A stretch of DNA of 10,086 bases from Thermoproteati archaeon (GCA_023256295.1 JAGDXH010000012.1:1095-11180); one strand, 5' to 3'; positions 1 through 6,437 are shown, numbered from the stretch's first letter. Translations and numbers: made by a program. Notes: generated by a model from the sequence alone, not told the origin.

Positions 1-322
1 TCGAGTTCCTCCCTCCATGCATCCCGGGTTAACCCAGCAACGCTTTCGGTCCCCTCTTCCCATGCCGCGCTCGGCAGGGCGAAGGAGGACGTCCGCCGTC
101 CCTTCCCAGTCCCCTACTGCTCCGCGTGCGAAACGAGCCAAGCAAGGGATGAGCTGGCACTCGCGGACACGAAAAGCGAACCGGTTGCCTGCGGAGTTCG
201 AGGAGAACGCTGCCGCTAGGAAGCTCGACCACCTCTTGCTTTATGTGCTGAAACCTCTTCTGAGGGTTGTTCAGCAATTCGGCATTGCACTCGGTCTCGG
301 GAAGGGAAGTGAAAGGCCATGG

Positions 323-416
323 CTTACGAGGGCTTACGAGATCGCATGAGTGCCTTACGAGGGCTTACGGGGCTTACGAAAGCCTACGGCTCTTACGCAG
401 CTTTACGAACCTTACG
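323..416 (+). repeat. Phased array of CTTACG-type hexamers
   Basis: Nine copies of the hexamer YYTACG (seven are exactly CTTACG) begin at 323, 333, 354, 364, 373, 383, 392, 402 and 411. The steps are 10, 21, 10, 9, 10, 9, 10 and 9 bp, so the spacing is close to one helical turn, with one unit missing between 333 and 354. The longer unit is roughly GGCTTACGAR. The right-hand copies diverge (CCTACG, TTTACG). The array could be a decayed minisatellite or a set of protein-binding sites on one face of the helix. It does not have the dyads expected of archaeal origin recognition boxes. Confidence 0.75.
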
Positions 417-487
417 CAAGCGTTTGTGAACGCGAAAATACCGCCCTCCATCTACACGTGGGTTTGATGTGAAAAAAGCCGACCAAG

Positions 488-514
488 TAGCACCAGTTTT
501 TAGTGCTATTTTTA
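488..514 (+). terminator. Hairpin followed by T-run (possible terminator)
   Basis: A six-base stem (TAGCAC at 488-493 pairing with GTGCTA at 503-508) encloses a T-rich loop and is followed directly by five T residues. Archaeal termination depends mainly on T-runs, and this segment contains two (in the loop and after the stem). No clear gene lies upstream for it to end, so its role is uncertain. It could mark the end of a transcript crossing the repeat array. Confidence 0.4.
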
Positions 515-642
515 GCTGACAAAAGGCCTATTCACCGTGGGGTTCTTTCGTAGCGGATTTTTTCGAGGACTGCATCCAGAGCCGGGAACCCTTTCTGAAA
601 AGCCGCGCTCGAGCGTCTTCGTTAGCGCTGCGGGGAGAAGCC

Positions 643-838
643 TGGCGGAGCGCCACCAGCCCGCGCGCCGACGGGTCTTACGCGCAAGGGCAACCGTCTT
701 CGGGGGGATAAAATGAGCCTGGGCAGGTACTTGCCCTCCGTCCGGCAGCCGAGAAGGGGCCAGCTCTCCTTTGGCAAGCTTTTCCCGGCCCGAGAGCAGA
801 TAGGCCTTTCTTCTGATCGCTCCCTGCCCGGTCAGGAG
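643..838. other. Cluster of short G+C hairpins, possible structured RNA
   Basis: Four inverted repeats lie close together. TGGCG at 643-647 pairs with 651-655 over a GAG loop. GACGG at 670-674 pairs with 694-698. GGGCA at 721-725 pairs with 732-736. A six-pair stem with one bulge at 820-826 pairs with 833-838 over a six-base loop. Such hairpins arise by chance in G+C-rich DNA, but the density without an open gene makes an RNA gene possible. No known RNA family signature was recognised and the strand cannot be assigned. Confidence 0.25.
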
Positions 839-1257
839 AAGAGCTAGGGTTCAAGCACGGGCTGGGTCTGCCTGCCATCATGAGCTTTGCGAAAAGACCG
901 GCCGAAGCAGCAAAGCAACGCCCTCTGAGGATAGGGAGGGATCAGGCACGAAGGACCAGGCACGATGCGGCAAGTGTCAGCGGTTGAGTGCTTCTCCTCC
1001 TCAAGGCAAGGTCATTCTCGGATCCTCCCTGTATGGCCACGCACGAAAAAATACGGAGGGCTTCTCTGGAAGAGGAGGTCCGGCGAGGACACCGCCAGGA
1101 AGTCTCAAACCCTCATTGCAAAGGAAACGCAGAGGGCCTGGGCTTACGACGAGATGGCCTGCTACGCGAAGGCAAGGGCGCGAAAGGGCAAAGCGAGCAA
1201 GAAAACAGGCGGAAGCATTGTATAGGATTTATTCAACAAAGCACAAGATCGCAAAGG

Positions 1258-1265
1258 CTTTTATG
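1258..1265 (+). promoter_or_regulatory. Candidate TATA box for the L37e gene
   Basis: The box CTTTTATG is preceded by a purine-rich GCAAAGG that could act as a BRE. Its centre lies about 24 nt before the L37e ATG at 1285. Archaeal transcription starts roughly 22-27 nt after the TATA centre, so the predicted transcript would begin at or very near the ATG and be leaderless. There is no Shine-Dalgarno sequence before this ATG, which agrees with that reading. Confidence 0.5.
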
Positions 1266-1284
1266 CGCGAGGACTCTCTTTTTT

Positions 1285-1467
1285 ATGAGCAACGGTACCG
1301 CTTCAAAGGGAAAGGGTGCAAAGAGCAAAACTCATGTGATATGTCGGCGCTGCGGAAAGCACACATTTAACGTTCACACGCATCGGTGTTCAAGCTGTGG
1401 ATTTGGCGCCACATCAAAGTTCAACTTTCATCGATACCAAAGATTTCTCAAGACGACACGTTTTTAA
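1285..1467 (+). CDS. rpl37e: Large-subunit ribosomal protein L37e (eL37)
   Basis: This 60-residue basic protein matches the archaeal/eukaryotic eL37 family, a zinc-binding protein of the large ribosomal subunit that contacts 23S rRNA. The N-terminus has the family's GxxSKGKGAKSKTH pattern. A four-cysteine zinc site is complete: C20-x2-C23 (ICRRCG) and C35-x2-C38 (CSSCGFG). The basic C-terminal tail is also typical. The frame stays open for 99 codons upstream, but family homology starts only at the ATG at 1285, and the TATA-like box 24 nt before it supports this start. An LSm gene, the neighbour of eL37 in many archaea, is not recognisable upstream. A CBS-domain gene follows on the same strand after 83 nt. 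Confidence 0.93.
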   Translation: MSNGTASKGKGAKSKTHVICRRCGKHTFNVHTHRCSSCGFGATSKFNFHRYQRFLKTTRF

Positions 1468-1538
1468 ACGGCGGCGCTATCAGGTTGTGAGAAACGACAT
1501 GACCCTCACTCGGGGATCGTTCGCCAACAGTAGGGCGC

Positions 1539-1543
1539 GAGGT
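1539..1543 (+). promoter_or_regulatory. Shine-Dalgarno site of the CBS-domain gene
   Basis: GAGGT lies seven bases before the TTG at 1551 and fits the archaeal 16S rRNA 3' end. It decides the start in favour of TTG over the in-frame ATG at 1569, which would cut into the first CBS domain. Confidence 0.65.
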
Positions 1544-1550
1544 AAGCGCA

Positions 1551-2390
1551 TTGCTTGTCAAAGACGTTATGAACGCAAACCCTGTATACGCAGAAGTCCC
1601 GAGCAAAAGATCCGCAGTTCTTTCTAACATGATAAGAAACGAGGTTTCATCCGAACCCGTGGTCAGAAAAGATAGAGGCACGCTCGTAGGAATAGTCTCC
1701 ATAAAAGAACTGATGAGCAGAAGCGAAACAGATCAGACCGCACTCATCATGAATCCAAGACCGCCAAGGGTAAAGCCGAAGGACGAAGTACAGAAAGTGG
1801 CCAAGGCCATGATAAGGAGCGGATTTAGGGCAATTCCAGTCATCGACGATTCATCAAGATTGATTGGAATAGTTTCTGTTGAGGACCTTCTCGAAAAAAT
1901 AGACGACTCAGAGCTCCTAAGGATGCCGGTTGATGAACTCCTGTCTAAGACGTTTGCCAGCGCCTGGTCAGAGACGCCCATGCCAGTGGCATACAAGATC
2001 ATGGACCACTCTGGTTATGACACCATAACGCTCATAGACTCTCAGGGGAACATCAACTCTTATCTGACTCAGATTGATTTTCTTAAGGAGCTAGAGGAGG
2101 AATACAGCAGCAGCAAAGCGCAAATGCAGGCGTCCAGCGAAAGCGAGGATTGGGATTGGTCAGTTTCCCCTGTCCTTTACGTGGGGATGAAAGGCATGAC
2201 GCTGCCAAACAAGAAGATATCGGAGCTTTCCCCAAGAAAGCTCCCGGTGGTGCCGTCTGGAACCACGGTAGAGGCAGCAATCAGCGAGGCATTGAGGGCC
2301 AGAGCTCCCCAAGTCGCAGTTAAGGAAAACGGTGAGGTCATAGGTATGCTATATGACCTTTCCATCATAGAGCAACTCCTAAACCCCTGA
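1551..2390 (+). CDS. Four-CBS-domain protein (two Bateman modules)
   Basis: This 279-residue soluble protein is built almost entirely of CBS domains, which usually occur in pairs and bind adenine nucleotides such as AMP, ATP or S-adenosylmethionine. CBS1 covers about 1-57 (signature GIVSIKEL) and CBS2 about 66-118 (GIVSVEDLL). The less typical CBS3 and CBS4 cover about 124-182 and 223-279 (PQVAVKENGEVIGMLYDLS). A Ser/Glu/Asp/Trp-rich linker at about 185-205 separates the last two. No enzymatic, membrane or DNA-binding domain is attached, so it is probably a regulator that acts on a partner protein; the ligand and partner cannot be read from the sequence. The start is TTG with a good ribosome binding site. 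It lies 83 nt after L37e on the same strand and may be cotranscribed. Its last 26 bases overlap the end of the opposing DUF655 gene. Confidence 0.9.
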   Translation: MLVKDVMNANPVYAEVPSKRSAVLSNMIRNEVSSEPVVRKDRGTLVGIVSIKELMSRSETDQTALIMNPRPPRVKPKDEVQKVAKAMIRSGFRAIPVIDDSSRLIGIVSVEDLLEKIDDSELLRMPVDELLSKTFASAWSETPMPVAYKIMDHSGYDTITLIDSQGNINSYLTQIDFLKELEEEYSSSKAQMQASSESEDWDWSVSPVLYVGMKGMTLPNKKISELSPRKLPVVPSGTTVEAAISEALRARAPQVAVKENGEVIGMLYDLSIIEQLLNP

Positions 2391-3018
2391 GTTGGTTTCG
2401 GCGAGCGCTTGAGCGAGAAGTCGGTCTGAAAGATCTCACAAAAAGCCTGAAGGCATCCCTACCTTGCATTTCTTCGATTATCCTCTTCCTAAAGGCTTGA
2501 ACGGTGTTTCTAAACCCGGTTCTCTTTTCAAAGTCCTCAAATGACGTAAAAGGCGCCAATTTTCTCTCGTCTAGTACCTTCCACATCATCTTCTTACCTA
2601 TTCCTGGAATGAGTTCCAACTGATGAAGGCGGGTCGTAACTGGTGTTGAGTTGTTGAGGAAATTCAGGAATTCCGCTTCCCTTTGCTGAATAAGCTTGTC
2701 CAGAAGTTCCTCAAGCTTGGCCTTTGCTTGAAGCGTCAGGTCGTCGTAAGAAATCAGGGCATCTACCCTCAGGTAGCTGAAACCAACATCAGGACCCACG
2801 TAGATCCTGTCGCCTGGCTTAACGATGCCCAATGCAGGGCCAGGGATGGCCTCAAAAAGCGTGAAATAATACTCCCCCAAGGCCTGTATGCGCGGGCCAG
2901 CATTCTGATTCCGGGAATAGGGGTTGCCATAAGGCAAGTAGTCCAGCACGAGAGCATATTCTTCGTTTATCCTTGGAAAGAACCTCCTTTGCTTGCCAAA
3001 GCCGGCTGGACCACTCAT
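2365..3018 (-). CDS. DUF655 family protein with helix-hairpin-helix motif
   Basis: This 217-residue protein matches the archaeal DUF655 family of predicted nucleic-acid-binding proteins of unknown function. Family landmarks seen are EEYALVLDYLPYG (19-31), ALGEYYFTLFEAIP (46-59), the NNSTPVTTRLHQLELIPGIG block (122-141) and a helix-hairpin-helix loop PGIGKKMMWKVL (138-149). That motif suggests contact with nucleic-acid backbone. In archaea this gene commonly lies next to rpl21e, rpoF and the rRNA dimethylase ksgA, implying a role around ribosomes or RNA; ksgA is absent here. The ATG at 3018 is chosen because the upstream gene's stop sits inside a GGTGA Shine-Dalgarno site seven bases before it. 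The longer frame back to 3138 would overlap the Rpb4 domain. The basic C-terminal tail after about residue 197 overlaps the end of the convergent CBS gene. Confidence 0.88.
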   Translation of the reverse strand: MSGPAGFGKQRRFFPRINEEYALVLDYLPYGNPYSRNQNAGPRIQALGEYYFTLFEAIPGPALGIVKPGDRIYVGPDVGFSYLRVDALISYDDLTLQAKAKLEELLDKLIQQREAEFLNFLNNSTPVTTRLHQLELIPGIGKKMMWKVLDERKLAPFTSFEDFEKRTGFRNTVQAFRKRIIEEMQGRDAFRLFVRSFRPTSRSSARRNQLRGLGVAL

Positions 3019-3025
3019 CGAAAGC

Positions 3026-3030
3026 TCACC
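3026..3030 (-). promoter_or_regulatory. Shine-Dalgarno site of the DUF655 gene, overlapping the upstream stop
   Basis: On the minus strand the bases GGTGA contain the TGA stop of the L21e-Rpb4 frame and lie seven bases before the DUF655 ATG at 3018. The overlap of stop and ribosome binding site points to translational coupling of the two genes. Confidence 0.65.
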
Positions 3031-3418
3031 GTTCGTTCTTATTACTGTCTTCTTGTTTCGCAGAGCTCCCCTTCTGCGACGCTGAGCGAGGAATAGAGCG
3101 CGAGATGTAAGGTTCCACCACAGAAAATATGTCTCCAAGCCTCTCCAAAGGACTTATGCTCTGCTCATGGGCTAGGAACGGAAGAAGTTCATCCCGGCTT
3201 CTTGGGAGACAGTTTGCGATCGAGACCGCCGTGGGCAAGCTGACACCCTTGGAAACTATCTTTTGGACCAAATCCCTCGCGTCAGAAGCAGAAAGCTTGC
3301 TGAAGTCGGAAAGGTACTTCTGAAGCACGGCTTCCTCATAGCTAGTGGTAACAGCTATCCGAGAAAAGTACTCTTCGGCCTCGGGTATGGTTATCTCTTT
3401 CTTGTCAATAAGCTTCAT
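3026..3418 (-). CDS. rpoF: Possible separately initiated Rpb4 (RpoF) inside the fused frame
   Basis: The ATG at 3418 (residue 101 of the fused frame) would give a free 130-residue Rpb4 beginning MKLIDKKEITIPEAEEYF, where standalone archaeal Rpb4 proteins begin. A Shine-Dalgarno GAGGTGA with seven-base spacing precedes it. The same spacing is used by the neighbouring DUF655 and CBS genes. This is an inference from the initiation signals; whether ribosomes start here cannot be seen from the sequence. Confidence 0.5.
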   Translation of the reverse strand: MKLIDKKEITIPEAEEYFSRIAVTTSYEEAVLQKYLSDFSKLSASDARDLVQKIVSKGVSLPTAVSIANCLPRSRDELLPFLAHEQSISPLERLGDIFSVVEPYISRSIPRSASQKGSSAKQEDSNKNER

Positions 3419-3718
3419 TATCCGCTCACCTCGGGCAAGCGAGCGAAGGTGAACCGGAGATGCGGTCAGCTTGACCGTTCTGCCAGCCAGCGGAATTCCA
3501 ACCACGTAGCACCGACCCCTCTTTTCAATCACCGTCGCGACCCTGCCCTGATATCTGGAGTGCGGCATCCCCTCATAAATGCCAGGCCAAATGTCTACGG
3601 CTACTTTGTCGCCCTGCTTAAACTCGGCCAGCCAGCGCTGAATGGGAGGAAATCCTCCCTTGTCTTTGCTCTTACTCAGTATGCTCCGCGACTTCTTCCT
3701 ATATCCCTTCGCTTTCAT
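3026..3718 (-). CDS. Ribosomal protein L21e fused in frame to RNA polymerase subunit Rpb4 (RpoF)
   Basis: This 230-residue frame joins two proteins. Residues 1 to about 95 match ribosomal protein eL21: KGYRKKSRSILSK, FKQGDKVAVDIWPG, GMPHSRYQGRVATVIEKRGR, and the family-ending SPVHLRSL. Residues from about 101 match archaeal Rpb4/RpoF: TIPEAEEYF, QKYLSDFSKLSASDARDLV, IANCLPRSRDELLPFL. Rpb4 pairs with Rpb7 to form the polymerase stalk. The two genes are usually separate neighbours followed by DUF655, an order kept here. No stop separates them. At the junction a GAGGTGA sequence stands seven bases before an in-frame ATG (M101), where a separate Rpb4 would begin. The tail after about 205 is Ser/Lys-rich. 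The start overlaps the Pus10 end by 20 bases. A real fusion, internal initiation, or a one-base sequence error at the junction are all possible. Confidence 0.85.
   Translation of the reverse strand: MKAKGYRKKSRSILSKSKDKGGFPPIQRWLAEFKQGDKVAVDIWPGIYEGMPHSRYQGRVATVIEKRGRCYVVGIPLAGRTVKLTASPVHLRSLARGERIMKLIDKKEITIPEAEEYFSRIAVTTSYEEAVLQKYLSDFSKLSASDARDLVQKIVSKGVSLPTAVSIANCLPRSRDELLPFLAHEQSISPLERLGDIFSVVEPYISRSIPRSASQKGSSAKQEDSNKNER
3426..3432 (-). promoter_or_regulatory. Internal Shine-Dalgarno site at the L21e/Rpb4 junction
   Basis: On the minus strand GAGGTGA lies seven bases upstream of the in-frame ATG at 3418. It is the strongest ribosome binding site I see in the window and sits exactly between the two domains. 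The out-of-frame TGA within it would end L21e five codons after its conserved tail if the frame were shifted by one base. Confidence 0.65.
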
Positions 3719-5048
3719 ATTGCCCTTCTACCCCCAATACGTCAAGCTCCTTGCATTTAAGTAATTTCCCTATCTTCCCTGAAACGCTTGGCACCGTCCT
3801 TCCAGAGTCGCCGCTTATCAGCTCCTTCACGTAAGTCCCTCCTTCTGTTTCAGCTTCAAACTGGAGCAGGTTAGGGCCAACCTTCTTGACCTGGAAGGCA
3901 TAAACCGTTTTCTTTCTAGCGATATCAGCCCTTCTCCTTGAAACTCTCGTCGGTGTCCGCTGAAGGATCTCAACGTTGTTGAAAGAAGCATTTATGATCC
4001 TGACGTCTTCCTCGCTTATCTCCTGCTCGCTTTCGATCAACCCCGCGTACTTCTTGCGACTCTTTTCGCCACTCTTGACCCTCTGAACCATAGTAGGGCC
4101 CACGAACCTCAGACCCAAGACCTCCACCTTTCCAGCAGAGCGCTCCTTTATCTCCCTCTCGGCACCACTCAGATCGAACCTCCTCTTCTTTGGGTTTAGT
4201 ATTTCCATGACGAACGGTCTTCCATCTCCCAACATGCGAGCGTCAACATCCTCCCTTCCTGCTCCATGAAACTTATCGCCGCTTCCCTGCGCCAAGGGAA
4301 CCAAGACGTTGGCTATTTCCTCTTCTACAGATGTCGGATACTTCTTCCCTGTATAGTTGCAGTGGGCACAGCCCTTGCCGTGGCAATAGCTACACAACCA
4401 CTTTGACTGGGGCATGCCGCGCTCTAGCTTTCTATACCTTCCATAAACAAAAATCGAGGAAAGCTTCAGAGAAACCGTCATTGAAAGCGGATGAACCTCG
4501 ACGAGCACGTCGGGGCGCTTTAACTCCACAGGTTTTCCAGTCACAGCTGATATAGCCTTGCCTACTTCCCGGTTTATCTCCCACTTTACGGATTCAAATC
4601 CTTCGAGCCCGTAACTAACTGCCAAGTCTTCCTCCCGTTTCATTATCTCCTCAGCTCCCACCGTCGAAACAAGGAAGTTCTCGTAGTCGATTTGGTGCAA
4701 AGAATCGAGCGCCGCCTGAACTGCCTCAGCCAGTTTGTCCATCATCCCATTGCACACCATGCACGCACGCCCCTGCGGCTCAACCTCTTTGCCTTCGTAG
4801 AGGAGCGCCTGCTTGGCGGGTTCAAAACCGCCGTTAACCCACAGGGCTCTGAGGTTCTGTTCGGCCTGCACTTCCATACCAGGAAGCGAAAGCATCCTGT
4901 GGGCCTCCATGGTCAGAACAGTCTTGATTGATCTGCCCCTGTCCTCGTTCCTGAGCCCTCTACCGTAACGCGCGAAAAGCCTTCCCAAGCAATGATCGCA
5001 GATGGGATTTTCCCTCAAGAGCCTAATCGACTTCTCTTCTACACTCAA
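3699..5048 (-). CDS. pus10: tRNA pseudouridine synthase Pus10
   Basis: This 449-residue protein is the archaeal Pus10 enzyme, which converts U55 (and in many archaea U54) of the tRNA T-loop to pseudouridine in place of bacterial TruB. The N-terminal zinc-binding part has C17-x2-C20 (CDHCLGR) and C96-x2-C99 (CMVCNG), followed by a THUMP-like RNA-binding region. A second cysteine cluster, C219/C222/C227/C230 (CSYCHGKGCAHC), precedes TGKKYPTSVEEEI. The catalytic motif is GREDVDARMLGDGRPF (264-279), with the second Asp (D269) the probable nucleophile. The length is within the archaeal family range. Translation probably starts at TTG 5048, which overlaps the SRP54 stop as TTGA; no better in-frame start precedes the zinc site. 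Its 3' end overlaps the L21e start by 20 bases, so the block is likely cotranscribed. Confidence 0.95.
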   Translation of the reverse strand: MSVEEKSIRLLRENPICDHCLGRLFARYGRGLRNEDRGRSIKTVLTMEAHRMLSLPGMEVQAEQNLRALWVNGGFEPAKQALLYEGKEVEPQGRACMVCNGMMDKLAEAVQAALDSLHQIDYENFLVSTVGAEEIMKREEDLAVSYGLEGFESVKWEINREVGKAISAVTGKPVELKRPDVLVEVHPLSMTVSLKLSSIFVYGRYRKLERGMPQSKWLCSYCHGKGCAHCNYTGKKYPTSVEEEIANVLVPLAQGSGDKFHGAGREDVDARMLGDGRPFVMEILNPKKRRFDLSGAEREIKERSAGKVEVLGLRFVGPTMVQRVKSGEKSRKKYAGLIESEQEISEEDVRIINASFNNVEILQRTPTRVSRRRADIARKKTVYAFQVKKVGPNLLQFEAETEGGTYVKELISGDSGRTVPSVSGKIGKLLKCKELDVLGVEGQYESEGI

Positions 5049-6367
5049 CTCGAAGCACCGAGCAAGCCCAGCCAGCGCTTGTCTCTACGCATTGCCTTCA
5101 GGGCCTTCTTCATGCTTTCGTACTGCCTGAGCAACTCCTTGACCTCTTCTGGACGAGTACCCGACCCTCTTGCTATCCTCCTTATGCGCGATCCGTCTAT
5201 GATCGAAGGATCCTCCTTCTCCGCCTTGTTCATCGACAAGATCATCGCCTCCCACTTCTTAATTTTCTCCTCGCCGGCTTCCTTTGATACGGCCCTCAGC
5301 TGAGAGGCGCCTATGGGAAGACTCTCGAGCACCTTCGAAAGCGACCCGAATCTCCTGAAAGCTCTAAGCTGGGCCAGCATATCGTCGAGAGTCATCTTGC
5401 CAGATGCTACCCTCTCAAGAGATTCTCTTTCGCCTTCTTCAGCGCTCTTCATGGCTTCCATAAGAGCTCCAAGGTCACCCATGCCCAACAGCCTATTCAC
5501 GAAACTCCGAGCGTTGAAATCTTCCAGGTCCTCGATGCCTTCACCGACCCCTACGAACGAGATGGGCACGTTTAACTTGGCAACCCCCGAGAGAGCCCCG
5601 CCTCCCTTGCCAGTCCCATCTAGCTTCGTGACAACGACAGATCCCACTTTGGTTTTTGAGGCGAAGGCTTGAGCTTGAAGAGATGCGCTTTGTCCGAGGT
5701 TGGCGTCAAGAACCAAGAATACGTGATCAGGCTTCACAAACCGCGAGATCTCCTCAATCTCGTTCATGAGTCCTTCTTCGTCGCGATGGCGGCCCGCCGT
5801 ATCTATCAAGATCAAATTCAACCCGTATCCTGAAAAAGCCTCGATGGCTCTTTCAAATCCCTTCTTCGGCTCGAGCGAAGGATCGCCGAAAAAAGGCACC
5901 CCTACCTTCTTTGCCAGTTGAGACAGTTGTTCCACAGCAGCTGGCCTCATGTTATCCAACGAAACCAAACCGACTTTGTATCCCATGTTCTTGTAGTGAA
6001 GCGCTAGCTTCGCAGCGGTTGTCGTCTTGCCGCTTCCCTCAACTCCAACCAGCATCACTTTGTTCAGCTTACTTCTGTCAGGAACAAACCGCTGAGTAGA
6101 AACCCCGCCAAGAAGGGAGACCAATTCCTCATAGATCGCCCTCAGCACAACGTCCTTCCTAGTATAGCCCGGAGGAGGCTCTGCCGAGCGAGACTTTTCC
6201 CTTACGTTCTTGGAAAGCTGCGCTACAAGATCAACTGATACGTCTGCCATGAGCAGAGCTTTCTCGACTTGCTTCAACGATTCTCCAAGCGTCTTGTCGT
6301 CCAGCGAGGCTGCGGTTTTTATCCTGTCCAGCGCGGACTGAAGCGACGATCTGAGCGAGTCCAACAA
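5045..6367 (-). CDS. srp54: Signal recognition particle GTPase SRP54 (Ffh)
   Basis: This 440-residue protein binds 7S SRP RNA and signal peptides and, with receptor FtsY, delivers ribosomes to the membrane. The N domain spans about 1-95. The G domain shows every GTPase motif: P-loop GVEGSGKTT (108-116), DNMRPAA (138-144), DTAGRH (189-194), DANLGQSA (221-228), TKLDGTGKGGG (247-257) and GVGEG (273-277). The M domain (about 300-440) holds the RNA-binding motif SRIRRIARGSG (393-403). It is shorter in methionine-rich sequence than bacterial Ffh but has the usual archaeal length. The start is TTG at 6367, or the adjacent TTG at 6364, preceded by GGTGAGGGG and by an in-frame TAA two codons upstream. 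It lies 70 nt after eIF5A on the same strand and overlaps Pus10 by four bases. Confidence 0.96.
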   Translation of the reverse strand: MLDSLRSSLQSALDRIKTAASLDDKTLGESLKQVEKALLMADVSVDLVAQLSKNVREKSRSAEPPPGYTRKDVVLRAIYEELVSLLGGVSTQRFVPDRSKLNKVMLVGVEGSGKTTTAAKLALHYKNMGYKVGLVSLDNMRPAAVEQLSQLAKKVGVPFFGDPSLEPKKGFERAIEAFSGYGLNLILIDTAGRHRDEEGLMNEIEEISRFVKPDHVFLVLDANLGQSASLQAQAFASKTKVGSVVVTKLDGTGKGGGALSGVAKLNVPISFVGVGEGIEDLEDFNARSFVNRLLGMGDLGALMEAMKSAEEGERESLERVASGKMTLDDMLAQLRAFRRFGSLSKVLESLPIGASQLRAVSKEAGEEKIKKWEAMILSMNKAEKEDPSIIDGSRIRRIARGSGTRPEEVKELLRQYESMKKALKAMRRDKRWLGLLGASS

Positions 6368-6375
6368 ATTTTACC

Positions 6376-6382
6376 CCTCACC
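6376..6382 (-). promoter_or_regulatory. Shine-Dalgarno site of SRP54
   Basis: GGTGAGG on the minus strand lies about eight bases before the TTG at 6367. It supports a non-ATG start and a leadered message, probably read through from the eIF5A promoter, since no clear TATA box with suitable spacing is seen in the 70-base gap. Confidence 0.55.
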
Positions 6383-6437
6383 ACTCATAAGGTTCATCAA
6401 AATTTCTCAGAGAGCTTTTCGTTCACGGGGGTAAGCC

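Larger units (their letters stand above)
1..1284. other. G+C-rich stretch without a recognisable protein gene
   Basis: I recognise no protein family in any frame here. The open frames present overlap each other on both strands and give arginine-, proline- and serine-rich translations typical of chance open frames in G+C-rich DNA. The left part (1-320) has no clear landmark. The middle part carries a phased short repeat array and a hairpin with a T-run, which are listed separately. The stretch 520-960 is rich in short G+C hairpins. From 988 to 1222 there is no stop triplet in any plus-strand frame. I looked for tRNA T-arms and for the conserved blocks of RNase P RNA and SRP RNA on both strands and found no convincing match. 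The region could hold an unrecognised structured RNA, a regulatory or replication element, or decayed sequence. Confidence 0.6.

Noticed and set aside
1-20. Possible tRNA T-arm end at the window edge (TCGAGTTCC)
   Set aside because: The invariant C after the T-loop is not in place and no T-stem or acceptor pairing can be made.
17-349. Open frame of 110 codons at the left end
   Set aside because: The translation is Arg/Pro/Ser-rich with no family pattern. It runs into the repeat array, and an overlapping open frame exists on the other strand, so it looks like chance openness in G+C-rich DNA.
811-840. SRP RNA-like S-domain on either strand
   Set aside because: There is partial similarity to CCGG-GGGAGC on the minus strand, but the required GTCAGG and GGAAGCAG loop strands are not paired as in SRP helix 8.
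1069-1150. RNase P RNA-like blocks (GAGGAGGTCC and GGGCTTACGA)
   Set aside because: The conserved AAA of the first block is missing, the two blocks cannot form the universal P4 helix properly, and the spacing would be only about 75 bases. The second block also resembles the local CTTACG repeats.
988-1284. In-frame upstream extension of eL37
   Set aside because: Known eL37 proteins begin at the ATG at 1285, a TATA-like box fits that start, and the extension resembles no known domain.
1397-1627. Open frame overlapping the eL37 3' end and CBS 5' end
   Set aside because: It lies out of frame across two well-supported genes and has no recognisable product; a shadow frame.
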